Shown here piece by piece: positions 27,848-36,033 of a DNA stretch of 64,000 nucleotides. The position numbers and the translations under genes are program-made. Position 1 is the stretch's first letter; each line of letters starts with the position of its first letter. The notes under the pieces are model-generated. The model had not been told where the DNA came from. It saw only the letters and a program-made list of their open reading frames with translations, and ran no database searches. Location of the stretch: assembly GCA_048268105.1 (NCBI GenBank), contig JBLWWH010000004.1, positions 115,096-179,095 of the forward strand. The letters are read 5' to 3'. The DNA comes from Profundicola sp048268105 (lineage in GTDB: Bacteria; Bacteroidota; Bacteroidia; Flavobacteriales; Weeksellaceae).

Positions 27848-30519
27848 GAAGCTTTTTAACTGAAGTTGTAGAAGACTTGTTAGCACAAGAATTTGACTTT
27901 AAGCATACTACTTTAATCATTCCTGGAGTTCGTCCGAAAGCTTTTTTGCGAAAGACTTTTGTGGAATTAGGCTTTCAAGGGATGCTTCCTCAGATGATTA
28001 CCATAGAGGAGCTTTTAGAGGAAGTAGCGGGCTTGAAGATGGTTTCTGGTGTGCCTCTTTGGTTTGCTGCCTATAATGCTTATCAGAACAACGTAGAAGA
28101 CCCAAAAACTTTTGATGAATTCTTAAAATTCGCTCCTATATTATTAAAGGATTTTGACGATATCGATGCTTCATTATGTGACGATCGAGGACTTTTTGAT
28201 AATTTAATATCAGAAGAAAGGATCAAAGTTTGGGGAAGTAGTATGGAAGTTGGTTTAAGCGATTTAATGAAAAATCATCTTGGATTTTGGACCGATGCTC
28301 GAGCAACATATTTTGGTTTAAGAAAAATACTTTTAGAGGAGGGAAAAGCTTATCGTGGTTTATTGGCCAAGAAAGCAAGTGAAGAGATTCAAAATTTTGT
28401 GGCTAAAGATAGTTCAGAAAAGTATGTTTATATAGGATTTAATGCGCTTACTCATGCCGAATTAAACATGCTTCAATATCTTATTGAGACCGAAAAGGCA
28501 ATTTCGTATTGGGATGCTGATGTTTACTATATGAACAATAAAGATCAGGAGGCAGGAGATTTCTTGAGAAAGTATCGCGCATTGTTTCCAGATAATTTCA
28601 AGTTTATACATTCAAATTTTGAAAAGGAAAAAGCACTCAGAATCGTGAATGTTCCAAAACAGGAAACACAGGCAAAATATATAGGATTTCATTTGCAAGA
28701 GCTAACAGAAGTGGAAAGAGAAAAAACAGCTATTGTTCTTGCGGATGAACAATTATTGCCGGCTGTTTTAAATGCGCTCCCAGAGAATACTCAAAAGCTG
28801 AATATTACGATGGGATTGCCTTTGCAGATGGTTCCGGTTTCGAGTTTTTTCAAAGAACTATTTCAATTGCATCTTACAAGAGAAAAGTTTGATAAAACAG
28901 GAGTTTATTATTACAAAAACGTTCTTAATTTACTTCAACATTCAAATTTTAGAGGATTTTTTATGCCTCATTCAGAATCTTTATTAGAGCATTTGCACAA
29001 GCATAATTTAATTTTTGTTTCAATCTCTAAACTAAATGATATAAGTATCGAAAATTTATTTTATAAGATTTTTGATGCTCCGAATTCTGTTCAAGACTTA
29101 TTGAGTAACATTATTTCATGGATTAATTTAATCTACGAAAGCGGTGAGTTGCCTACGATGGATCAAGAATACCTATTTAGATTTCGAAGTATTTTTATGC
29201 AGCTAAACGATTTGGTTCAAGAGCATGATTTTATAGATAACTTTAAAGTCTTACATCAACTCTATCAACAGTTGTTAGTCTCGGAATCCGTTTCTTTTGT
29301 TGGTGAACCATTGGTTGGATTGCAATTACTAGGAATGCTAGAAACTCGTTTGCTAGATTTTGAACATATAATTCTTGCTTCGGTCAATGAGGGCACCCTT
29401 CCGTTAGGACGCCAAGAAAATTCGTTTATACCATTTGATTTTAGGGTAGAAGCTAAGTTGAATACTTTCTTAGATAATGATGCGATATATGCTTATCACT
29501 TCTATCGCTTGATCCAGCGTTGTAAATCTGCTGTCTTTTTATATAATTCGGATAGTGAAGGCATGGGAACTGGAGAAGCAAGTAGGTTCCTACTTCAATT
29601 AAAATTAGAATCGCCACACGAAATAATAGAAGAAATAGCCACGCCCAGCTATAATAAGTCTCCAACGAGTCTATTAACTATTGAAAAAAGTGATCGAGTT
29701 CTTGAACAGTTAGACAAATGGAAGGAAAAGATTTCTCCTTCATCTTTAGGGACTTATTTATACAATCCTATAGATTTCTATTCTCGACAAATCTTACGCG
29801 TACGAGAAGAAGATGAGGTAGAAGAAGTGGCAGATGATAGAACCTTAGGTAATATAGTTCATAAAGTTTTAGAAAAATTATATTCAGAATATATTGATCA
29901 AATTTTAGATGAGCATCATTTCATACAAATTGAGAAAAAACGCGATATCGTTTTCCATCAAGTTGTAGAAGAGGAACTGTTGAAAGGCCACGAAGCCAGA
30001 GGAAAAAATATTATTATACTTAAGGTAGCTCAAGAAATGATTTCTAATGTAATTAAGAAAGATAAATTACTTATTAGAGATAATGAATTAGTGATTAAAG
30101 AGCTTGAAAAGTCGCATAGCAGAGATTTTATAACGCCGAATAAAAATAAAGTTTCATTTTTTGGTTATATAGATAGAATCGATCAATTGAATGGTATTAC
30201 TAGAATTCTGGATTATAAATCAGGTTCGGTTAACCAAGCAGAATTAAGGAAAACACCAAATAATGTTGAGAATCTGTTGAAGGATTATACTGGGGCTAAG
30301 GCAATACAATTGGCTATGTATGCTTATATGATGGATTATAAACAAGCTAAAACCGGAATTTATCCGCTACGATACTTCTCAAAAGATATTCATTATCTAG
30401 AGTGGGAAAAGAATGATTTATTAAGTGTGGATGACTTAGAGCCTATTTTAACACAAGTAGGTTATTTAATTGATGAAATTCTTAACCCTGAAATTCCTTT
30501 TCAAGAATTAGAAGCATAG
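27844..30519 (+). CDS. AddB-like PD-(D/E)XK nuclease/helicase-related protein
   Basis: 891 residues. The first ~600 follow the inactive-helicase layout of AddB-type proteins (HTTLIIPGVRPKAFLRKTF at the start; EHIILASVNEGTLPLGRQEN near 505-525). The C-terminal nuclease domain (about 630-880) shows SPSSLGTYLYNPIDFYSRQ, GNIVHKVLEKLY, FFGYIDRID and the catalytic DYKSG at 790-794. The position that in AddB holds a 4Fe-4S cysteine (CP) is Asn-Pro here and no cysteine cluster is seen, so no iron-sulfur staple is expected. An AddA partner is not in the window. Role inferred: DNA end processing in recombination. Confidence 0.8.
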   Translation: MRSFLTEVVEDLLAQEFDFKHTTLIIPGVRPKAFLRKTFVELGFQGMLPQMITIEELLEEVAGLKMVSGVPLWFAAYNAYQNNVEDPKTFDEFLKFAPILLKDFDDIDASLCDDRGLFDNLISEERIKVWGSSMEVGLSDLMKNHLGFWTDARATYFGLRKILLEEGKAYRGLLAKKASEEIQNFVAKDSSEKYVYIGFNALTHAELNMLQYLIETEKAISYWDADVYYMNNKDQEAGDFLRKYRALFPDNFKFIHSNFEKEKALRIVNVPKQETQAKYIGFHLQELTEVEREKTAIVLADEQLLPAVLNALPENTQKLNITMGLPLQMVPVSSFFKELFQLHLTREKFDKTGVYYYKNVLNLLQHSNFRGFFMPHSESLLEHLHKHNLIFVSISKLNDISIENLFYKIFDAPNSVQDLLSNIISWINLIYESGELPTMDQEYLFRFRSIFMQLNDLVQEHDFIDNFKVLHQLYQQLLVSESVSFVGEPLVGLQLLGMLETRLLDFEHIILASVNEGTLPLGRQENSFIPFDFRVEAKLNTFLDNDAIYAYHFYRLIQRCKSAVFLYNSDSEGMGTGEASRFLLQLKLESPHEIIEEIATPSYNKSPTSLLTIEKSDRVLEQLDKWKEKISPSSLGTYLYNPIDFYSRQILRVREEDEVEEVADDRTLGNIVHKVLEKLYSEYIDQILDEHHFIQIEKKRDIVFHQVVEEELLKGHEARGKNIIILKVAQEMISNVIKKDKLLIRDNELVIKELEKSHSRDFITPNKNKVSFFGYIDRIDQLNGITRILDYKSGSVNQAELRKTPNNVENLLKDYTGAKAIQLAMYAYMMDYKQAKTGIYPLRYFSKDIHYLEWEKNDLLSVDDLEPILTQVGYLIDEILNPEIPFQELEA

Positions 30520-30540
30520 TTTGCAAGATTTTATTATTCA

Positions 30541-30571
30541 AAAAAGCCGTCTCCTTGGAGACGGCTTTTCT
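30541..30571. terminator. Bidirectional terminator
   Basis: A perfect 11-bp stem, AAGCCGTCTCC (30544-30554) with GGAGACGGCTT (30557-30567), A5 before and T4 after, between convergent genes. Confidence 0.88.
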
Positions 30572-30599
30572 TCTTTAACTCTACATTTTATCTATTGGA

Positions 30600-32030
30600 T
30601 TAGAACCTAAATCCTACCGATAAAGCAATATTTCCTTGTTGCTCGGTGATATCCTTTACGCTTTGTGCAAATCCACTTTCGCTAGCGTTCAATGACAATG
30701 CATTTAAAGCTTCTGTTTCTGTTAAACCAAGCGCATCAATTGAACCACCATGGTCGTAGAAATTACCTGCAATTAAATAATTTCGATCTCTTTCGTAGAA
30801 GCTATAGGCAACATCTATATAGAAGCTATGAAATTCATAACCTAATCCTAATGAAAAACCAGAAAGGTCTCCAAAAGGTTGGTAAGTATTGCCATCTCCT
30901 AATAAGTCTACTTCCTCAAAGGGTGTTTGTTCATATCTATAACCACCTCTTAACCTAAAATCTTGTAATCTCATTTCGGCACCGACTTTAATTGTGCTAG
31001 TACCTTTCATATTATTGGAGATAAAGGCATTTTCTGCTAAAAATGCATCAGTTGGTTTAAATTTTGCTGAACTATAATCCGTGTAGGTATAATCTGCACT
31101 AATTAAACCCTTGGTTCCTATGACAACTGCAGCAGAACCTGTGAACTTTTGAGCTGTCGTAAGATCATTTAAATATGCTAATGTTTCTCTATCTATATAA
31201 TAATATTCTCCTTCATCATCAGTTGCACTAAACATGGCGTATTGTGTTGTTAACTCTTCGGTGTCCACATACCAAGTGGGCGATTGATAAGAAGCGCCTA
31301 ACCTAATTTGATGATTCAATTTTGCAATCACACCAAGGCTTGCAGAAATTCCAGATCCTAAACGGGCATTAGGAGTTCCATCTTTAATAAATCTATAATT
31401 ATCCTCAAACTGAACATCATCAACGCGCATGGCTTCAATATGGTCAGCATCGTAAGTATGGAAATTTAATCCTCCACCGAAATAGATGTTATTATTATAG
31501 TTTGCTGCTACATTCAGGTTTGTAACGGTAGAATTACCAATTCTTTCAGAATAGTAATCCGTCATTTTATTTCCATTAGATGCAACCGTATTTGGCTTTA
31601 AATTAATAGCTTCATTAACGGTGTTTTGCCTTTGAAAATTTAAACCAACAGCAATGTTCTTCCAGTTATGACTTTGTAAATCATCAAATACTAAAACAGC
31701 CCCCGCTTGATCAAAATTGATTTTAGAATCACTAAACTCCGATCCATTGTTTGAGTTCAATTTGGTTTTTGCCATATTCACTCCAGCAGTAAGCGCGCCT
31801 TCTGATTGTAAGAAAACTGCCGCACCTGCAGGGTTTATGTTGGTAGCAGATAAATCTCCACCCAAAGCACCCATGGCACCACTCATTCCTTGAAATCTAG
31901 CCGTTCCGCCTAATACCGAACCATTGTTATATTGATGTAGCTCTTCTGGATATTGGGTTACCAAATTCTCCTGTGCAAAGGAGAATGTTGATAAACCAAC
32001 TATAAAGCTTAAAATTATATTTTTCTTCAT
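30600..32030 (-). CDS. OmpP1/FadL-family outer-membrane transport protein
   Basis: FadL-type beta-barrels take up hydrophobic compounds. Residues 1-20 are a signal peptide (SFIVGLSTFSFAQ). The FadL N-terminal hatch features follow (GTARFQGMSGAMGALGGDLSATNINPAGAAVFL, seen as two blocks), then amphipathic strands to a terminal ...IALSVGFRF with C-terminal Phe, the usual end of an outer-membrane barrel. It lies 38 bases downstream of the Tyr/Gly-rich lipoprotein gene and is likely co-transcribed with it. Confidence 0.88.
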   Translation of the reverse strand: MKKNIILSFIVGLSTFSFAQENLVTQYPEELHQYNNGSVLGGTARFQGMSGAMGALGGDLSATNINPAGAAVFLQSEGALTAGVNMAKTKLNSNNGSEFSDSKINFDQAGAVLVFDDLQSHNWKNIAVGLNFQRQNTVNEAINLKPNTVASNGNKMTDYYSERIGNSTVTNLNVAANYNNNIYFGGGLNFHTYDADHIEAMRVDDVQFEDNYRFIKDGTPNARLGSGISASLGVIAKLNHQIRLGASYQSPTWYVDTEELTTQYAMFSATDDEGEYYYIDRETLAYLNDLTTAQKFTGSAAVVIGTKGLISADYTYTDYSSAKFKPTDAFLAENAFISNNMKGTSTIKVGAEMRLQDFRLRGGYRYEQTPFEEVDLLGDGNTYQPFGDLSGFSLGLGYEFHSFYIDVAYSFYERDRNYLIAGNFYDHGGSIDALGLTETEALNALSLNASESGFAQSVKDITEQQGNIALSVGFRF

Positions 32031-32067
32031 GATATTTTACTAAATGATAGTTTTATTCCTACTTTAT

Positions 32068-33315
32068 TTATCTTCTTCTTCCACCTGAAGTTCTCGCTGG
32101 TGGCGATGTTCTCATAGGAGGAGTACTACGTATAGATGGCGTATTGCTTCTCGTTGGCGTACTGTTATAATTTCTATTTCTCGTAGGAGGTGTACTAGGT
32201 GTAGCATTTGGAGTCCTAGTTGGAACATTATTATTATAATCAGTACCTCTAGTTGGCCTAGGAGTACTTCTCACATCATTCTGACGAGTAGGTGTTGTAG
32301 TTCTAATACTAGGATTTACTCTGTTATTAGTTCGTACACCGCTATTCGTATTTACCTCTTCGGTAGTTCTAGGTCTAATTCTAACCGGATTTGAATTTAT
32401 ATCACTTGAAACATTCTGATTTCTAGAATTTCTAGTTGGCGTTGTTCTAATTTGATTATCATCTACAGTACTTGTAGCTCTAGTTCTAGTAGGAGAGTTA
32501 GGTGCTAAAGAGGCATTATCTCTTGTTACCCCAGAATTAGTTCTATTTACATTTCTCTTTCCAGCAACATTATCTCTCGTGATTCCGTTTTGAATTCCTT
32601 TACCTCTATAAATTTCTCTCATTACTCTATCGCCATAGTAGTTGTTGTAATATGGACTTCCATAATATCCTGAATAATATGGGTGACCATAATAACCATA
32701 GCTACCGTAGTAGTAAGGTCCATAATATGGATGGAAAGGACCATAGAATCCGCTATATCCATATCCATAACCAAAGTGAGGATATCCGAAACCATAGTAA
32801 CTAGAATAGAAAGGACTATACCCCCAAGAATTCCAGCCAAAGTTCAATCCAAAACCTCTGTAAGGTCCGTACCAACTTCCGTAAAATCTGCGGTTCCAGT
32901 TATAAGTGTTAGGTCCGTAGTAGTTATTAACGTGAATTTCTACACCTTGATAGTCTCCCCAATCATTATAATTTCCATTGCTATCGTTAGTAACAATTAC
33001 CCTATCGTCATTATATGATTTAGATTCTTGTGTAGTTTGAGATGTTTCTGGTGCGTTTCCGCCCTCATCGAAATATCTTCCGCCCATTCGAATAGGCTGT
33101 TCTTCTTGATAAGTGTAAACCTCATCGTTTTGTTGATATTCTCTATCTTCTACTGCAACTTGTTGAGTTGGCTGAGAAGATGGATCATAATATATTCCGT
33201 CGTTTTCTCCAACTGTTTGTTGAGAAACCGAGCATGATGTTACTCCAAATAAAATCATTCCAACGGGAAGGATTTTTTTAAAGATTTGGTCGTAGTTGTA
33301 TTTTATTGGTTTCAT
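32068..33315 (-). CDS. Tyr/Gly-rich lipoprotein with Arg/Thr/Asn-rich tail
   Basis: 415 residues. The signal peptide ends in a lipobox GVTSC. Residues about 130-230 are extremely rich in Tyr, Gly, Phe and Pro (for example YYGPYYYGSYGYYGHPYY). The rest (about 240-415) is a low-complexity tail of Arg, Thr, Asn, Pro and Ser with repeated TPTR and TRDN units. No known domain was recognised. It is upstream of the FadL-type porin and divergent from proS. The composition suggests a sticky, disordered surface or periplasmic protein; function unknown. Confidence 0.7.
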   Translation of the reverse strand: MKPIKYNYDQIFKKILPVGMILFGVTSCSVSQQTVGENDGIYYDPSSQPTQQVAVEDREYQQNDEVYTYQEEQPIRMGGRYFDEGGNAPETSQTTQESKSYNDDRVIVTNDSNGNYNDWGDYQGVEIHVNNYYGPNTYNWNRRFYGSWYGPYRGFGLNFGWNSWGYSPFYSSYYGFGYPHFGYGYGYSGFYGPFHPYYGPYYYGSYGYYGHPYYSGYYGSPYYNNYYGDRVMREIYRGKGIQNGITRDNVAGKRNVNRTNSGVTRDNASLAPNSPTRTRATSTVDDNQIRTTPTRNSRNQNVSSDINSNPVRIRPRTTEEVNTNSGVRTNNRVNPSIRTTTPTRQNDVRSTPRPTRGTDYNNNVPTRTPNATPSTPPTRNRNYNSTPTRSNTPSIRSTPPMRTSPPARTSGGRRR

Positions 33316-33327
33316 CTTGTAGAATTA

Positions 33328-33360
33328 TTGCATGTAAAGTTAGTAATTTAATTAAATTTG
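33328..33360 (+). promoter_or_regulatory. proS promoter TTG-N22-TAAATTTG
   Basis: TTG at 33328-33330 and an exact TAnnTTTG at 33353-33360, giving a leader of about 80 bases before the proS ATG at 33448. Confidence 0.55.
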
Positions 33361-33447
33361 CATATAGTTGCAAACTGTTTATAATAAAACAAAAGTAGTG
33401 CCATGATATGTTAAGGCAGGTACTACTAAAGAGATTAAAGAATATTT

Positions 33448-34923
33448 ATGGCAAAATTAACTTCAAGAGAAGAAGATTATAGCAAATGGTACAACGAGTT
33501 GGTCGTTAAGGCAGACTTGGCCGAAAACTCGGCGGTTAGAGGTTGTATGGTCATTAAACCCTATGGTTATGCCATTTGGGAAAAAATGCAAGCACAATTA
33601 GATAAAATGTTCAAAGAAACTGGACATCAAAATGCATATTTTCCGTTATTCGTCCCCAAACATATGTTCGAGGCCGAAGAAACCAATGCCGAAGGTTTTG
33701 CTAAGGAATGTGCAGTTGTAACTCACTACAGACTTAAATCTAATCCAGACCAGCCAGGAAAGTTGATGGTTGATCCAGACGCGAAATTAGAAGAAGAATT
33801 AATCGTAAGACCCACTTCAGAAGCAATTATTTGGAGTACTTATAGAAATTGGATTCAATCCTATAGAGATTTGCCTATCATGATTAACCAATGGGCCAAT
33901 GTGGTACGTTGGGAAATGAGAACACGCTTGTTTCTAAGAACCACAGAGTTTTTATGGCAAGAAGGACATACCGCGCATGCAACTAAGCAAGAAGCAATCG
34001 ACGAAACTGTTCAAATGGTAAATGTTTATGCCGATTTTGCTGAATCCTATATGAAACTGCCAGTCGTAAAAGGGGTTAAATCTGAATCTGAAAGGTTTGC
34101 TGGCGCAGAGGATACTTATTGTATCGAAGCTTTAATGCAAGATGGAAAAGCTCTGCAAGCTGGAACTTCTCACTTTTTGGGGCAGAATTTTGCTAAAGCA
34201 TTTGACGTTAAATATGCCACTAGCGAGGGAACGCAAGAATATGTTTGGGCGACTTCTTGGGGTGTTTCTACAAGATTAATGGGAGCTTTAATCATGACGC
34301 ATTCAGATGACAAAGGTTTGGTGTTACCATCTACTTTGGCGCCGATTCAAGTGGTTATTGTTCCTATATACTTTAATGATGAGCAAAAAGCATTGGTAGA
34401 TGAAAAATCTGAAGCTATTATTAAGTCGCTTAAAGAAAAGGGAATTAGTGTAAAATACGACAATGATGATAAGCAAAAACCAGGTTGGAAATTCGCTGAA
34501 TATGAATTAAAAGGTGTTCCGATTAGGATTGGAGTAGGTCCTAGAGACTTGGAAAAAGGTCAGGTTGAGGTAGCTAGAAGAGATAATCTCACCAAAGAAT
34601 TTGTTAGTTTAGATGGATTAGAAGATGTAATCCCGGCTTTATTGAACTCAATTGATGAAAATATTTATCATAAGGCGAAGATCTATAGAGACGCTCATAT
34701 CACAGAGGTGAATGATTGGGATGAATTCCAAAAAGTGCTAGAAGATAAAGGAGGTTTCTTATCCGCTCATTGGGATGGAACTATTGAAACTGAAGCCAAA
34801 ATTCAAGAATTGACAAAAGCTACCATACGTTGTATTCCTTTAGATGCTAAACAAGAAAAAGGTACATGTGTTTACTCAGGAAAACCGAGTACGCAAAGAG
34901 TTTTATTTGCCAAAGCTTATTAA
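33448..34923 (+). CDS. proS: Prolyl-tRNA synthetase (archaeal/eukaryotic-type)
   Basis: Charges tRNA-Pro. 491 residues, the short form without the bacterial editing insertion. Class II motifs are visible: FPLFVPKHMFEAEE, LIVRPTSEAIIWSTYRNWI (motif 2 region), RTTEFLWQEGHTAH, GTSHFLGQNFAKAF and TSWGVSTRLMGALIM (motif 3). The anticodon-binding domain starts near 300 (IQVVIVPIYF), and the C-terminus ends in the characteristic FAKAY. The terminator follows 26 bases after the stop. Confidence 0.96.
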   Translation: MAKLTSREEDYSKWYNELVVKADLAENSAVRGCMVIKPYGYAIWEKMQAQLDKMFKETGHQNAYFPLFVPKHMFEAEETNAEGFAKECAVVTHYRLKSNPDQPGKLMVDPDAKLEEELIVRPTSEAIIWSTYRNWIQSYRDLPIMINQWANVVRWEMRTRLFLRTTEFLWQEGHTAHATKQEAIDETVQMVNVYADFAESYMKLPVVKGVKSESERFAGAEDTYCIEALMQDGKALQAGTSHFLGQNFAKAFDVKYATSEGTQEYVWATSWGVSTRLMGALIMTHSDDKGLVLPSTLAPIQVVIVPIYFNDEQKALVDEKSEAIIKSLKEKGISVKYDNDDKQKPGWKFAEYELKGVPIRIGVGPRDLEKGQVEVARRDNLTKEFVSLDGLEDVIPALLNSIDENIYHKAKIYRDAHITEVNDWDEFQKVLEDKGGFLSAHWDGTIETEAKIQELTKATIRCIPLDAKQEKGTCVYSGKPSTQRVLFAKAY

Positions 34924-34948
34924 GTAAATTTTTTTAGTAAGAAACGAA

Positions 34949-34976
34949 GAGTCCGCTATAATAGCGGACTCTTTTA
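34949..34976 (+). terminator. Terminator of proS
   Basis: A perfect 11-bp stem GAGTCCGCTAT / ATAGCGGACTC with a 1-base loop region AA, followed by T4. Confidence 0.85.
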
Positions 34977-34998
34977 TTTAAATTGAAAACAAAAATAA

Positions 34999-35379
34999 TT
35001 ATCTTTTTACTCCTTCAGGACTCTTATTTCTATGTCGATGCATGTCGCGTTTATTTCTATTTTTCTTCATGCTCTTCACTTTTTCTTTCTGTTCTGCTGT
35101 CAAAATTTGATCAATTTCTTCTCTTTTTTTGGCTCTAAGTTCTTTATGTTGATCTCTTAAGGTTTTAGCTTTAGCTTTTAAAGCGTCTTCTTGAGATTGG
35201 TATTTGGCATCAATCGCCTTTATTTTAGATACTTGTTGGTCTGATAAACCTAACTTTTCTTTCATTTTTTCAAGCATCTCGCCTTTTTCTTTTTTGTGAT
35301 CTCCATCTCGATGCTGTGCATTCATTATTCCACCTAGTGTAAATAATACAAGCAGTAATAGTATTAAGGACTTGTTCAT
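34999..35379 (-). CDS. Spy/CpxP-like small periplasmic protein
   Basis: From the ATG at 35379 (126 residues) there is a signal peptide (LILLLLVLFTLGGIMNAQ), then a highly charged helical protein with two LTxxQ-like motifs (LGLSDQQVSKIKAID and ILTAEQKEKVKSM), the signature of Spy/CpxP-type periplasmic chaperones. A His/Arg-rich tail (RDMHRHRNKSPEG) closes it. The earlier in-frame start at 35418 would add 13 polar residues before the signal and is rejected. Role inferred: envelope stress or metal-linked chaperone. Confidence 0.75.
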   Translation of the reverse strand: MNKSLILLLLVLFTLGGIMNAQHRDGDHKKEKGEMLEKMKEKLGLSDQQVSKIKAIDAKYQSQEDALKAKAKTLRDQHKELRAKKREEIDQILTAEQKEKVKSMKKNRNKRDMHRHRNKSPEGVKR

Positions 35380-35539
35380 TTTATTGTTTTTTAGTGATTC
35401 GTGTATTGGACAGTTCAAAATTGGAAAGGTTTAATGTTAAAGTTGAAATTTAAATAGAGGCTTTGTTAAAAAAGTAGCCTAATTAACATTAACCACACAA
35501 TAAAAGCACAAATATTTTATTTAATTAAGGCAAGATGTT

Positions 35540-35547
35540 TATATTTG
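35540..35547 (+). promoter_or_regulatory. -7 element TATATTTG of the T9SS gliding operon
   Basis: An exact TAnnTTTG match 22 bases before the ATG at 35570. The -33 region is A/T-rich without a clear TTG. Confidence 0.5.
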
Positions 35548-35569
35548 TTAACTACACTAAAAGTATATA

Positions 35570-36025
35570 ATGAAACGATTTTTACTCGCAACCCTTTTCA
35601 TTGTTACAGGAATGCTTAGCGCACAGCAAACGCACGTGCATTTTCCTGACAATGTAGAAGCTCCTTTAAATTCAAATGAAAAAATTAAATTTGAACAAGT
35701 TTATGGTTCTAACGCAACCTATGTCAAAGAAAGACCGTCTTTGCTAAGAAACCTCAAGGACTTAGTTAGAAATCGAATTGAAGTAGAGCTAATTCCTTAT
35801 GAAAAGGCTCAAGGTTCTAATGTTTTAAGAAATGCTAAAGACTTGACTACGGTAGACTTGTATAATGTGTATAATCCAAATCTTACGCATGATATGCAAT
35901 ATTCACCGCAGTCTTTTAACATTTTAAAATATGCGATAAACTTTTATCCAGAGAAAAAAGAGACATATAAATTGGGAAATCATTACATAACGATTTTACC
36001 TCAAGCTAAAAAAGAGCGAAAATAA
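35570..36025 (+). CDS. Secreted protein preceding a T9SS type B cargo gene, unknown function
   Basis: 151 residues with a signal peptide (LATLFIVTGMLSAQ) and no membrane helices. The rest is mixed alpha/beta with YVKERPSLLRNLKDLVRNRIEVELI and a second similar ALRNAKDLTTVDLYNVYN-like stretch. No domain was recognised. It is 8 bases before the type B cargo gene, and similar small secreted proteins precede such operons in other flavobacteria, so a role in handling or anchoring the large adhesin is a fair inference. Confidence 0.6.
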   Translation: MKRFLLATLFIVTGMLSAQQTHVHFPDNVEAPLNSNEKIKFEQVYGSNATYVKERPSLLRNLKDLVRNRIEVELIPYEKAQGSNVLRNAKDLTTVDLYNVYNPNLTHDMQYSPQSFNILKYAINFYPEKKETYKLGNHYITILPQAKKERK

Positions 36026-36033
36026 ATATTATA

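Noticed and set aside
32683..33018. 111-codon frame opposite the Tyr/Gly-rich lipoprotein
   Set aside because: Low-complexity Ile/Val/Ser mirror of the repetitive gene on the other strand, with no independent support.
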